From contig NZ_JACESE010000004.1 of assembly GCF_013911965.1 (NCBI RefSeq), positions 207,609 to 271,608 of the forward strand: a stretch of DNA of 64,000 bases. Direction: 5' to 3'. The notes beneath the pieces are model-generated. The model had not been told where the DNA came from. It saw nothing but the letters and a program-made list of their open reading frames with translations, and made no database searches. The position numbers and the translations under genes were made by a program. Shown here in pieces: positions 9,562 through 17,440 of this stretch. Numbering within the stretch: position 1 is the stretch's first letter; each line of letters begins with the position of its first letter. The stretch is from Phenylobacterium sp. (GTDB taxonomy: Bacteria > Pseudomonadota > Alphaproteobacteria > Caulobacterales > Caulobacteraceae).

Positions 9562-12102
9562 TCAGAAGCGGTACTGGATCTCCACGCCGAAGGTGCGCGG
9601 GAAGATCGGCTTGACCGTCTGGCGCGCGCCCGTCGCCGAAGGCGTCGTGACGTTAGAGGAGTCGAGCCCCTCTTCGTCGAAGGCGTTCTTCACGAAGCCG
9701 ATCAGGGTGTAGCGGTCCTCGATATCGCGCCACAGCAGGCGGAAGTCGGTCACGTTCGTGTCGCCGGCCGTATAGCCCGGCTGGGCGAAGATCGTGGTCT
9801 GCTTCTCAGCCGTATAGGTGTGGGTCGCGCCCGCCGTCAGGGTGCCGGTGGCGAAGTCCCAGTTATAGGTGCCGCCGACGGACACCTTGTTCTCCGGCGC
9901 CAGCGGCAGGTCGTTGCCGACCAGCGACTGGAGACGGTTGCCGTTCGGCAAGGGCGCGCCCACCGGGTTGGCACCCGGCTGGGTGGCGAACGGGTCGGCG
10001 GTGTCGACGAAGCAGCAGCCGGTCTCAAGCTCGGTGTTGAGATAGGCGTAGTTCAGGAACATCTGCAGATTGTCGATCGGCGACCACTGGATTTCCGTTT
10101 CCAGGCCCCAGACGGTGGCGTCCAGGTTCAGGAACTGGGTGGCCGTCACGGTGCCGAGCGGCACGGTCAGCGGCGTCTGGAAGCCCTGATAGTCGGAGTA
10201 GAACAGGGCCGCATTGACCCGCAGATTGCCGGCGAAGTCGCGCTTCAGGCCGAGTTCGTAGGAGTCCACGTATTCCGGATCGGCGTACGGGTTGGGCGTC
10301 AGGCCGTTGGAGCCGACCCAGCCGCCCGACTTGTAGCCGCGGGAATAGCGCAGATAGGCGTTGGTGGCGCTGTCAGGCTCCCACTGCAGGCCGAGCGTGC
10401 CGGTCCAGGCGTCCCAGTCGCCGGCCAGGTCCCGGCGCAGGCCGCCGCCCGGATTGGCGACCAGGTCGGCCGTGGCCGGATTGGCCGCGCACCCGGCGAG
10501 CGTGGTGGTGCCGCACACCTGCAGGGTGGTGATGTCGACGGCGAAGCCCTGCGCCACCTGCAGCGGCACGCCGCCGTTCAGGAAGAAGTTGGCCGCAAGG
10601 GTCGGCAGACGCGCCACGTAGCGGGCGATGTCGTAGCCTTCCTTCTCGTCCTGGGTGTAGCGGAGACCGGCGGTCAGCGTCCAGGCGGGCGTGATCTCGT
10701 AGTCGATCTGGCCGAAGGCGGCGTAGGAATCGACCTCAATGTGACCGTCCACATAGAGGAAGGCGCCCCGCTCGTTCGGCGAAGCCGGCGTGCCAGCCAG
10801 GGTGAGCGGCTGGAACATGGAGGGGTCGCCGACGACGCGGATCCCCTGCGGCTGATCATAGCGCTGGTGGTACTGGTAGACGCCCAGGATCCACTGCAGC
10901 GGACCGTCACTGTTGGACGACAGGTTGATTTCGTTGGAATACCACTTCTGCCGCTCCTGGTAGAAGGTGCGCGCGTCGGTGGACACGTTGGTGGCGGTGA
11001 AGCCCGGCAGCGGGCCCGGGCCGTCCAGATCGATCGGAATGTTCTGCGGCCCGGCGCGCGGCGTCAGGTCGGAGTCCGAAGCGGTGTCGTAGGTGTATTG
11101 CTGGTAGCCGCCGTAGTACTTCAGCGTCGCCCAGTCCATGTCCCAGGTCAGGTCGAAGTGCAGGCGATGGTGATCGCTGAGCTTCCCGATCGAGGTGAAG
11201 TTGGTGTTCTGCGACAGGTAGTCAGTCGTGGCGGGATTGGTCCCCGCAAAGCCGAAGGCGGTGTTGTAGTAGAGCGCCGAGGTGCCCACGCCCGTGAGCG
11301 ACACGGTGTCGTAAGGCGAGACGACGTTCTCGTAGGTGTTGCCGACGCCGTAGGAGTCGTCCCAGTTGAACTTCGAATAGCGCATCCGGGCGGTGATGTT
11401 CTCGCCCAGGTCGGCCTCGAGCTGGGCCTCGATCAGCCAGCGGTCGAGCTTGCCCACGTCCTCGGCCGGGCCGCTGTTCTCGATGAAGCCGTCCTCACGC
11501 TGCTCGTAGGAGCCGCCGATCAGGAAGCGCAGGTTCTCGGCGACCGGGCCCCGCAGCAGCATGTCGGTGCGGTAGTGGCCGTAATTGCCGATCGTGCCGC
11601 GGACTTCGCCGCGGAAGTCGTCGGTGGGGCGCTTGGAGATGACGTTCATCGCGCCGCCGATGGAGTTGCGGCCGTAGAGCGTGCCCTGCGGGCCGCGCAG
11701 GACTTCCGTCCGCTCGATGAAGAGCGGCGGGGTCGAGGCGTCGGCCATCGAGTTGGAGAAGATGCCGTCCGAATAGAGGGCCACGGACGGATCGGTGCCG
11801 ATGGCGTTGGTCAGGCGGCCGAAGCCGCGGATCGAGAGACGGTCGTTGTTGGTGTAGCTCAGGCTCGGGGTCACCCGCGCCAGGTCTTCCACCGTGTTGA
11901 CGCCCAGAATGTCGCGCCGCTCGCTGGTGAAGGCGGTGACGGCGACGGGCACGTCCTGCAGGGACTGGTCACGCCGTTCGGCGGTGACCACGAGCTCTTC
12001 GAGCATCGTCGCCTGCTGGGCGAGCGCGGGCGTGGCGGCGGCGATGGCCGCGGTCGAAACGCCCATGACGAATAGGCTGCGCAAGCGCAGGGTCTTTTGC
12101 AT
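9562..12102 (-). CDS. TonB-dependent outer-membrane receptor
   Basis: The 846-residue protein has a signal peptide (MQKTLRLRSLFVMGVST.. PALAQQ), a TonB-box-like ELVVTAERR just after it, a plug domain (RLSIRGFGRL, EVLRGPQGTLYGRNSIGGA) and a long beta-barrel ending VEIQYRF. It imports a scarce substrate across the outer membrane using TonB energy. The sequence is of the broad class abundant in Caulobacterales and sphingomonads, whose ligands are often plant-derived or hydrophobic compounds rather than siderophores; the ligand here is unknown. The upstream TetR gene and the palindromes at 12161-12191 suggest local control. Confidence 0.93.
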   Translation of the reverse strand: MQKTLRLRSLFVMGVSTAAIAAATPALAQQATMLEELVVTAERRDQSLQDVPVAVTAFTSERRDILGVNTVEDLARVTPSLSYTNNDRLSIRGFGRLTNAIGTDPSVALYSDGIFSNSMADASTPPLFIERTEVLRGPQGTLYGRNSIGGAMNVISKRPTDDFRGEVRGTIGNYGHYRTDMLLRGPVAENLRFLIGGSYEQREDGFIENSGPAEDVGKLDRWLIEAQLEADLGENITARMRYSKFNWDDSYGVGNTYENVVSPYDTVSLTGVGTSALYYNTAFGFAGTNPATTDYLSQNTNFTSIGKLSDHHRLHFDLTWDMDWATLKYYGGYQQYTYDTASDSDLTPRAGPQNIPIDLDGPGPLPGFTATNVSTDARTFYQERQKWYSNEINLSSNSDGPLQWILGVYQYHQRYDQPQGIRVVGDPSMFQPLTLAGTPASPNERGAFLYVDGHIEVDSYAAFGQIDYEITPAWTLTAGLRYTQDEKEGYDIARYVARLPTLAANFFLNGGVPLQVAQGFAVDITTLQVCGTTTLAGCAANPATADLVANPGGGLRRDLAGDWDAWTGTLGLQWEPDSATNAYLRYSRGYKSGGWVGSNGLTPNPYADPEYVDSYELGLKRDFAGNLRVNAALFYSDYQGFQTPLTVPLGTVTATQFLNLDATVWGLETEIQWSPIDNLQMFLNYAYLNTELETGCCFVDTADPFATQPGANPVGAPLPNGNRLQSLVGNDLPLAPENKVSVGGTYNWDFATGTLTAGATHTYTAEKQTTIFAQPGYTAGDTNVTDFRLLWRDIEDRYTLIGFVKNAFDEEGLDSSNVTTPSATGARQTVKPIFPRTFGVEIQYRF

Positions 12103-12160
12103 AGTCTTCCTCCCAGCCGCCGCAGGCTCTTGGATTGGCCTGTCGTGCGAATTTCATCGT

Positions 12161-12191
12161 GTCCAAGCTGGACCAGTCGAACACTGTTCGA
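12161..12191. promoter_or_regulatory. Candidate TetR operator upstream of the TonB receptor
   Basis: There are two adjacent inverted repeats. GTCCA-AGC-TGGAC is at 12161-12173 and TCGAACA-C-TGTTCGA is at 12177-12191, the latter with 7-base perfect arms. They lie 59-89 bases before the receptor ATG and just past the end of a TetR gene on the same strand. GAACA-N-TGTTC cores are common for TetR proteins. The pairing with this TetR is inferred. Confidence 0.6.
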
Positions 12192-12239
12192 ATAGGCCAA
12201 AATTCATTGGCGCGTAAGGGGCGCACGCAGAAGGGGAAT

Positions 12240-12836
12240 TCACGGGTTGGCGACCAGGATCTCCAGACCACGGACGGCTTCGTCCACGGTTTGGGCGTCG
12301 AGCCCCCCGGGCTGTCCCCTGGCGATGGCGAGGGCGGCGATTCCGCGGGCGCAGGCCCAGATGGCCTGGGCCACCTGCCGCGGCGCCGCCGGTGATCGCC
12401 CGCCGAAGTCGAACGCCACGGCCCGGACCATCTCGGCGAAGGCGGCCTCCTCGGCCTCCACCACCTCCGGCCGCCGGCTGGCGTCGCGGATCTCGTACAT
12501 CAGGCCGTAGACCGCCGGACGCCGGCGCACGAAGTCCAGATAGGCGAGGCCCGCCGCCCGGAGGCCGCTGATCCCCTCCCGCGCGTCGGTGGCCTCGCGC
12601 ATCGCCTCGGCCAGGTCGTGGAAGCCCTCGACCGCCAGGCCGGAGAGCAGGGCGTTCTTGTCGGCGTAGTGGTAGTAGACCGTCCCCAGGGCGACCCCGG
12701 TGCGCCGGGCGATGGCGCGCAGGCTGAGCCCGGACGCCCCCTCGCTCTCCAGCAGGCCGCGGGCCGCCGAGGATAGCTGCGAGCGGACATTGCCCACGTG
12801 ATAGCTGCGCCGCCGCGCCAGGACCGCTGAAGTCAT
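12240..12836 (-). CDS. TetR family regulator, probably of the adjacent TonB receptor
   Basis: The protein has an N-terminal helix-turn-helix (LSLRAIARRTGVALGTVYYH) followed by a C-terminal WHG-type helical ligand-binding domain (YLDFVRRRPAVYGLMYEI). I placed the start at 12836; ATGs at 12851 and 12917 are also possible but lengthen only a non-conserved tail. It lies 137 bases upstream of the TonB receptor on the same strand. A 15-base palindrome between them makes it the best candidate regulator. The ligand is unknown. Confidence 0.82.
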   Translation of the reverse strand: MTSAVLARRRSYHVGNVRSQLSSAARGLLESEGASGLSLRAIARRTGVALGTVYYHYADKNALLSGLAVEGFHDLAEAMREATDAREGISGLRAAGLAYLDFVRRRPAVYGLMYEIRDASRRPEVVEAEEAAFAEMVRAVAFDFGGRSPAAPRQVAQAIWACARGIAALAIARGQPGGLDAQTVDEAVRGLEILVANP

Positions 12837-12949
12837 CTCTGTCGCCCCCATCGGCGTCTCGGATGAGACGGTGAACGGCGGTAACCTACGCCCATTGACG
12901 CCACGGCGCCCAAGCAATTGCGCGCAGGCGGGGACCGCCGGGGCGAAAC

Positions 12950-13420
12950 TCAGGTGAAGCTTGCGGTGACCGCGCCGGCCGCCCGGACCAGATCCTGGGG
13001 CGAAATCTCGATCTGCAGCCCTCTCTGGCCGCCGTTCACGAACAGGCGCGGAAGATCGAGGGCGCAGGCTTCCAGCAGGGTCGCCGTCGGCCGCCGCCGG
13101 CCCAGAGGGCTGATCCCGCCGACCTTGTAGCCGGTCACCCGCTCGGCCTGCGCCGGCGGCATCATCTGGGCCGACTTGCCGCCGGCGGCCTGGGCCAGGC
13201 GCTTGAGCGCCGCCTCCCGGTCCGAAGGCAGGACGGCGCAGACGGGCTTGCCGTCCACCAGGGTCATCAGGGTCTTGAAGACCATCCCCGGCGGCACGCC
13301 CAGGCTCTCGGCGGCCTGCAGCCCGATGCGCTCGGCGGAGGGATCATAGTCATAGACGTGCAGCGCGTAGCTGACGCCGGCGCGGTCAAGCGCCTGGGTG
13401 GCGGGCGTGGTCCTGGCCAT
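12950..13420 (-). CDS. ybaK: Cys-tRNA(Pro) deacylase, YbaK/EbsC family
   Basis: At 156 residues from the ATG at 13420 it has the usual YbaK length. It shows the expected GVPPGMVFKTLM, VCAVLPSDREAALKRL, and GYKVGGISPLGRRRP, where G-x-S-P contributes to the editing site. The family hydrolyses cysteine wrongly attached to tRNA(Pro) in trans. An upstream ATG at 13459 would add 13 residues that are not part of the family. A second YbaK-fold editing protein is encoded at 47021. Confidence 0.9.
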   Translation of the reverse strand: MARTTPATQALDRAGVSYALHVYDYDPSAERIGLQAAESLGVPPGMVFKTLMTLVDGKPVCAVLPSDREAALKRLAQAAGGKSAQMMPPAQAERVTGYKVGGISPLGRRRPTATLLEACALDLPRLFVNGGQRGLQIEISPQDLVRAAGAVTASFT

Positions 13421-13555
13421 GGCGGGGGACCGACTGGACCGAAGCCGCGCTGCGGTCAAGCCGGCCGGGGCGGGCCGCGGCGGCGGCGCCCGGCAGGCGG
13501 GCGACGAACAGGCTGGGCGCGAAGAGGCCGCACTGGAAACGGGGCGCGGCGCGCA

Positions 13556-13984
13556 TCAGGCCCGCCCTCCCCGCACGGCGCGCAGGGCCGGCCGGGGCGC
13601 CGGTTCGGCCCAGAGCTCCTCCTCCCAGGCGTCCTCCCACCAGGCCCGGCTGGCCTGGGCCTTCTGGCGCAGGGGCGCATCGTCGATGACGCGGACCACC
13701 TCGGCCTCGGCCTCGTCCCAGATCACGGCCAGATCGAGGCTGCGCAGGGCCTCGTCGGCGTTCAGCCGACCGGCCTCCACCAGTTCGGCGGCGCGTGCGG
13801 GGCTCAGGGCGCGGCGCACCCGCCGCGGACCGACGCGGCTCTCCCGGTCGGCGTGGGTGAGGACGGCGGCGATCAGGTCGGCGCCCGCAGGCTCGGGACG
13901 CGGCGTCAGGTCGAGCAGCGGCGCCGTCTCGGCGGGGCGACGGGCGACGGGGCGGCGGGCGTTGCGGCGGGCGGCGGCGGGCAT
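13556..13984 (-). CDS. Hypothetical protein divergent from WYL regulator
   Basis: I do not recognise this 142-residue protein. It has a basic N-terminal tail (RRNARRPVARR), a short helical middle (LSPARAAELVEAGRLNADEALRSLDLAVIWDEAEAE) and a Trp/Glu-rich end (ASRAWWEDAWEEELW). The predicted helices and sensible start make a real gene likely, though GC-rich DNA produces many spurious frames. It is divergent from the WYL gene across 70 bases, so the WYL protein may control it. The 135 bases between it and ybaK show nothing notable. Confidence 0.55.
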   Translation of the reverse strand: MPAAARRNARRPVARRPAETAPLLDLTPRPEPAGADLIAAVLTHADRESRVGPRRVRRALSPARAAELVEAGRLNADEALRSLDLAVIWDEAEAEVVRVIDDAPLRQKAQASRAWWEDAWEEELWAEPAPRPALRAVRGGRA

Positions 13985-14054
13985 GGAGACGTCTCCGTTT
14001 CCTCTGGACGGTTTCCAGGTTAGGAGGGGGGTACGTCAAAAGCGGACGCAGGAC

Positions 14055-15035
14055 ATGAGACACGAGAAGGCCGCCCTGCTGCTGGAGCTCGCGCGGGCGC
14101 TGGCGAGCTCCGCGGAGGGGCTGACCCTGGACGAGATGGCCGCGCGGCTGGGCGTGGGCCGCCGGACCGCCGAGCGGATGCGCGACGCCCTGCGCGATCT
14201 CTTCCCGCACATGGAGGAGATCGAGGATCCGCCGACGCGGCGCTTCCGCATCCCGGCGGGACTGGACGCCCTTTTCCAGACGCCCGACGCCGAGGAGCTG
14301 GCGGCCCTGCACGCGGCGGCCGAACAGTTCCGCCAGGCCGGCGCCGGGGCCCGCGCCGCGGCCCTGGGACGGCTGGAGGCCAAGGTGCTGTCGGCCATGC
14401 GCGCGCCGGCCCGCCGGCGCCTGGCGCCGGACCTGGAGGCGGTCCTGCAGGCCGAGGCGATCGCGGTGGCCCCCGGCCCTCGGCCGTTCGAGGACGAGGC
14501 CGTCCTGCGCCGGGTGCGGGAGGCGATCACCGGACTGCGCCGCCTGCGGTTCGCCTATCAGGGCGGCAGCACGCCCGGCCGGGTTCGCGAAGTGACGCCG
14601 CTGGGCCTCCTTTTCGGCCGCAGCAACTATCTGGTCGCCAGCGAAGGCGAGAGCCGCGAGCCGCGGACCTGGCGCCTCGACCGCCTGAGCGAGGTGGAGG
14701 TGCTGGACATGGCCGGACTGCCGCCCCCCGGCTTCTCCCTCGCCGCCTTCGTCGACCGCAGCTTCGGCATCTATCAGGACGCCGTGGAGGACGTCCGGCT
14801 TCATGTCCTGCCGCACGGCGCCGACGAGGCGCTGGGCTGGCGCTTCCACTCCACCCAGACGACGGAGATTCAACCCGACGGCTCGGTGATGGTCGCCTTT
14901 CGCGCGAGCGGCATGCGCGAACTCGCCTGGCACCTGTTCTCCTGGGGCGACAAGGTACGGATTGTCGCCCCCCAGCGGTTGAAAGACATGATGTCGGAGC
15001 AACTGGCCTTGGCCATCGCGGCTCATCAGGCTTAA
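14055..15035 (+). CDS. WYL-domain transcriptional regulator
   Basis: The 326-residue protein has an N-terminal winged helix (GLTLDEMAARLGVGRRTAERM) and a central-to-C-terminal WYL domain (LLFGRSNYLVASEGE then RTWRLDRLSEVEVLDM). A WCX-type C-terminal region follows (HLFSWGDKVRIVAPQRL). WYL domains sense small ligands or nucleic acids and regulate DNA-repair or phage-defence genes in many bacteria. No defence genes are adjacent here. The start follows a GCAGGA ribosome site. The next gene, an XRE-cupin regulator, starts 63 bases later on the same strand. Confidence 0.85.
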   Translation: MRHEKAALLLELARALASSAEGLTLDEMAARLGVGRRTAERMRDALRDLFPHMEEIEDPPTRRFRIPAGLDALFQTPDAEELAALHAAAEQFRQAGAGARAAALGRLEAKVLSAMRAPARRRLAPDLEAVLQAEAIAVAPGPRPFEDEAVLRRVREAITGLRRLRFAYQGGSTPGRVREVTPLGLLFGRSNYLVASEGESREPRTWRLDRLSEVEVLDMAGLPPPGFSLAAFVDRSFGIYQDAVEDVRLHVLPHGADEALGWRFHSTQTTEIQPDGSVMVAFRASGMRELAWHLFSWGDKVRIVAPQRLKDMMSEQLALAIAAHQA

Positions 15036-15098
15036 GCATGGGCATTCCCGAAAGAGAGAACGCCGCTTGCCCGCCCCCGCCGACAAGGAAGTCCACGC

Positions 15099-15689
15099 AT
15101 GAGTTCGCGCCTCTCGGCCGCGGCCGGCGCGGCCATCCGCCGTCTGCGCCAGGGCAAGGGCTGGACGCTGGCCGAGCTCAGCACCCGCTCGGGCGTACCC
15201 CTGTCCAGCCTCTCCAAGGTCGAGCTCGGCCAGACCTCCCTCGCCTATGACGTCCTGATCCGCGTCTGCCGGGCCCTGGAGGTGGAGGTCGATCACCTGG
15301 TGCGGCCCGAGCCCCTGCCGTCTCCGCCGCGCGCGCGGTCGGGTCGCCGCTCGGTCGTCCGGGCCGGCGAGGGCGAGCCCCGCCGCCTCGGCGGCCACGC
15401 GGCGAGCATCGGCGCGACCGACCTGCTGCAGCGCGACATCACTCCTGTGGTGCTCGAGATCTGCGAGACGCGGCGCAACGGAAGCCTCATGCGGGCCCGG
15501 GGCGACGCCTATCTCCGGGTCCTTTCCGGCGCGGTGGTCATGCACTCGGAGGTCTATGCGCCCCTCGCCCTGCAGCCGGGCGACGCGGTCTTCTTCGATG
15601 GTGAGATGGGCTTCGCCCTGACGGCGCCCGACGGACAGCCGTCCCAGGTCCTGCTGATCCACCAGGGGGATCGCCTCCTGGAGGCCTGA
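15099..15689 (+). CDS. XRE family regulator with C-terminal cupin
   Basis: The 196-residue protein joins an HTH_3/XRE DNA-binding domain (residues about 8-63, with GWTLAELSTRSGVPLSSLSK as the helix-turn-helix) to a cupin beta-barrel (about 115-190, with GDAVFFDGEMGFAL). This architecture is used by metabolite-sensing repressors of amino-acid, amine or alcohol metabolism. The ligand is unknown. Strong AT-rich inverted repeats lie immediately after its stop codon and before the receiver gene, and are the obvious candidate binding site. Confidence 0.87.
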   Translation: MSSRLSAAAGAAIRRLRQGKGWTLAELSTRSGVPLSSLSKVELGQTSLAYDVLIRVCRALEVEVDHLVRPEPLPSPPRARSGRRSVVRAGEGEPRRLGGHAASIGATDLLQRDITPVVLEICETRRNGSLMRARGDAYLRVLSGAVVMHSEVYAPLALQPGDAVFFDGEMGFALTAPDGQPSQVLLIHQGDRLLEA

Positions 15690-15710
15690 CGCCTTGCGCA
15701 GCCCTCAGCT

Positions 15711-15736
15711 TTCTCGTATTAGAGAATTATTCTCTA
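15711..15736. promoter_or_regulatory. Candidate XRE-cupin operator (overlapping TTCTC/GAGAA palindromes)
   Basis: TTCTC-N6-GAGAA (15711-15726) overlaps TAGAGAAT-T-ATTCTCTA (15720-15736), the latter with 8-base perfect arms around a single base. It gives three alternating half sites in an AT-rich island of otherwise very GC-rich DNA. It sits between the XRE-cupin gene and the response-regulator gene. Confidence 0.55.
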
Positions 15737-15754
15737 TTTAACCGTATGGCATGT

Positions 15755-15772
15755 CGCATCTGAGAAGATGCG
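15755..15772 (+). promoter_or_regulatory. Leader hairpin with GAGA tetraloop before receiver gene
   Basis: CGCATCT (15755-15761), loop GAGA, AGATGCG (15766-15772) forms a perfect 7-bp stem closed by a GNRA-type tetraloop. There is no T run, so it is not a terminator. It lies 43 bases before the ATG at 15815 and may shape the mRNA leader. Confidence 0.45.
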
Positions 15773-15814
15773 CGGGAGATGACGCGCTGACCTCCTCCGG
15801 AGACCTGCACGCCC

Positions 15815-16258
15815 ATGATCGCCGTTCCGGTCGCCCCGATCTCCGCCGGACGATGGCCTGAGCGGATGCCCGGTCGATCGGCGGCGGCCTCGCCCACCGT
15901 GCTGGTGGTGGACGATTCTCCGGTCATTCGCCTTCTCATCGCCGACATGCTGGCGGCCGCCGGCTACGGGGTGGAGGTGGCCGAGGACGGCGCAGAAGCC
16001 CTGGACAAGATTCGCCGCGCCCGTCCTGACGCCGTGCTGACGGACCTGAACATGCCGCGGCTCGACGGCTTCGGCCTGATCGAGGCGGTCCGGCGCGATC
16101 CCTCGCTGGCGGACCTGCCGATCCTGGTCGTGACCAGCGAGGAGAACCAGGCCAAGCGCGCGCGCGCCCTGGCCGCCGGCGCCGGCGCCTGGATCGTCAA
16201 GCCGTTCGAGCCCGCCGAACTGGTTGAGGCGCTGTGGGAGATCGAGACGCCGGCCTGA
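15815..16258 (+). CDS. Single-domain response regulator (CheY-like receiver)
   Basis: The 147-residue protein is one receiver domain. It has the acidic pair VVDDSPVIR, the phosphoacceptor Asp in LTDLNMPRLDGFGL, the conserved Thr/Ser (VVTSEEN) and the Lys of WIVKPFEPAEL. It has no output domain, so it acts by protein contact, as in chemotaxis or phosphorelays. The start could also be the ATG at 15866, giving 130 residues; the first 17 residues are not part of the fold. No kinase or chemotaxis gene is next to it, so its partner is unknown. Confidence 0.88.
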   Translation: MIAVPVAPISAGRWPERMPGRSAAASPTVLVVDDSPVIRLLIADMLAAAGYGVEVAEDGAEALDKIRRARPDAVLTDLNMPRLDGFGLIEAVRRDPSLADLPILVVTSEENQAKRARALAAGAGAWIVKPFEPAELVEALWEIETPA

Positions 16259-16267
16259 CGGGCGAGA

Positions 16268-16612
16268 TCAGCCGACGCTGCGCAGCTCCGTCTCCCCCTC
16301 CTCGAGCTCGGCGGCGCGCTCGATCAGGGCCCGCTCCAGACGGCGCGCCAGGCGCGCCTCGGCCGAGGCCGCGCCTTCGATGACGGCGGAGGCTTCGAAG
16401 AGAGCGGCCTGGAACTCGGCCTCGCCCTCGAAGCCCTGGCGGGCGGCCTCCTCGGCCAGGGCGGCGGCGGCGGCCTTTCGGGCCTCGTCGGAAAGGGTCG
16501 CGACGGCGGAGAGGGTGGCCCGGCCAAGGGCGGTCATCATCTGGACGTCGGTGTGTAACTGATCGAGCCGCCGACGAATATCGTCGAGGGCGGCCTCGGA
16601 CGGTCCGCTCAT
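16268..16612 (-). CDS. Hypothetical helical (coiled-coil) protein
   Basis: From the ATG at 16612 this is a 114-residue, Ala/Glu/Arg-rich, strongly helical protein with heptad-like stretches (IRRRLDQLHTDVQMMTALGR, EARLARRLERALIERAAELE). It has no signal peptide or membrane segment. I do not recognise the family. It is convergent with the receiver gene and divergent from the MarR gene. The function is unknown. Confidence 0.6.
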   Translation of the reverse strand: MSGPSEAALDDIRRRLDQLHTDVQMMTALGRATLSAVATLSDEARKAAAAALAEEAARQGFEGEAEFQAALFEASAVIEGAASAEARLARRLERALIERAAELEEGETELRSVG

Positions 16613-16741
16613 ATTGAACCTCGAAACGCGTGGGACGCCGAGCCAGACCTGATGCGCGCTCCGCCCCGCGCCACCCGTCACCTGCCGGCAGAAAAGACTG
16701 CGGCCGACTTAGATAACGGTGGTTAAGCTGTCAACAATCGC

Positions 16742-16779
16742 GTGCAAACGCACATTGTGCATGTGCGACTTGTGCGCAC
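16742..16779. promoter_or_regulatory. Candidate MarR operator region (GTGC/GCAC repeats)
   Basis: GTGC-AAAC-GCAC (16742-16753) is followed by TTGTGC at 16755 and again at 16770, 15 bases apart, the second continuing into the palindrome GTGCGCAC (16772-16779). The cluster lies 40-77 bases before the marR ATG, in the gap shared with the divergent coiled-coil gene. Autoregulation by MarR is inferred from position. Confidence 0.45.
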
Positions 16780-16818
16780 GATCAGACCCGTGGTCTACAG
16801 GGCGCCGGGGAGTGAACA

Positions 16819-17364
16819 ATGACGGAAAGCGCTGCCGTACTTCGGTCCGTGGATCCCGAAGGCGAGTTCGGGCTCGATGTGCCCGAGTACTTTTTCTACC
16901 TTCTCTTCCAGGCGGTGCGTCGCCGTGACGCGGCGTTCGAGCGCGCCCTGGCCGGCCTCGACCTCACCCTGTCCCAGTGGCGGGCGATGTCCACCGTCCG
17001 GCGATTCGGCTCGTGCGGCATGTCGGAGCTCTCGGCCTTCACCGCCGTCGACCGCACCACCCTGACCCGCTCGGTGGACCAGCTCGTGCGCCGGGACCTC
17101 GTGGCCCGCGAAACGCCGGCGAGCGACCGGCGGCAGGTGCGGCTCAGTCTGACGCCGGAGGGACAGGCCATGTACGACCGCGCCGTCCTTCAGCTGCTCA
17201 GCTTCAACCGCTCGGCGCTCGAAGGGGTCGACGAGGCGCGACGACGGGAGATCAGCCGCGGCCTTGCGACCATCATCCGCAACCTGGCGCCCGACGACAA
17301 CTTCGCCGAGGCGCTGATCCGGTTTGAGCCGGAGCGGATCCGCGCCTCGACGAGGCGAGGCTGA
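16819..17364 (+). CDS. MarR family transcriptional regulator
   Basis: The 181-residue protein has a winged-helix core. This comprises LDLTLSQWRAMSTVRRFG, the recognition part SELSAFTAVDRTTLTRSVDQL, and a wing with the typical R-x-D-R-R (ASDRRQVRLSLTPEG). An N-terminal extension of about 30 residues precedes it. MarR proteins usually repress efflux or aromatic-compound genes and release DNA on ligand binding. GTGC-type repeats in its upstream region could be its own operator. No obvious target adjoins it; the next gene is a DUF454 protein. Confidence 0.88.
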   Translation: MTESAAVLRSVDPEGEFGLDVPEYFFYLLFQAVRRRDAAFERALAGLDLTLSQWRAMSTVRRFGSCGMSELSAFTAVDRTTLTRSVDQLVRRDLVARETPASDRRQVRLSLTPEGQAMYDRAVLQLLSFNRSALEGVDEARRREISRGLATIIRNLAPDDNFAEALIRFEPERIRASTRRG

Positions 17365-17401
17365 GGCGAACCGCCGATCGGCGGCGCCGGACCCCGATAT
17401 T

Positions 17402-17420
17402 CTTGCGACTCCCTCGCAAG
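17402..17420. promoter_or_regulatory. Candidate operator CTTGCGA-N5-TCGCAAG before DUF454 gene
   Basis: A perfect inverted repeat with 7-base arms and a 5-base spacer has its centre 30 bases before the ATG at 17441. Its arms and spacing match the two sites before the DUF2061-dps pair at 6274 and 6323, which suggests a shared regulator. Confidence 0.62.
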
Positions 17421-17440
17421 GCCTGTGGCATGCTGGGTCC

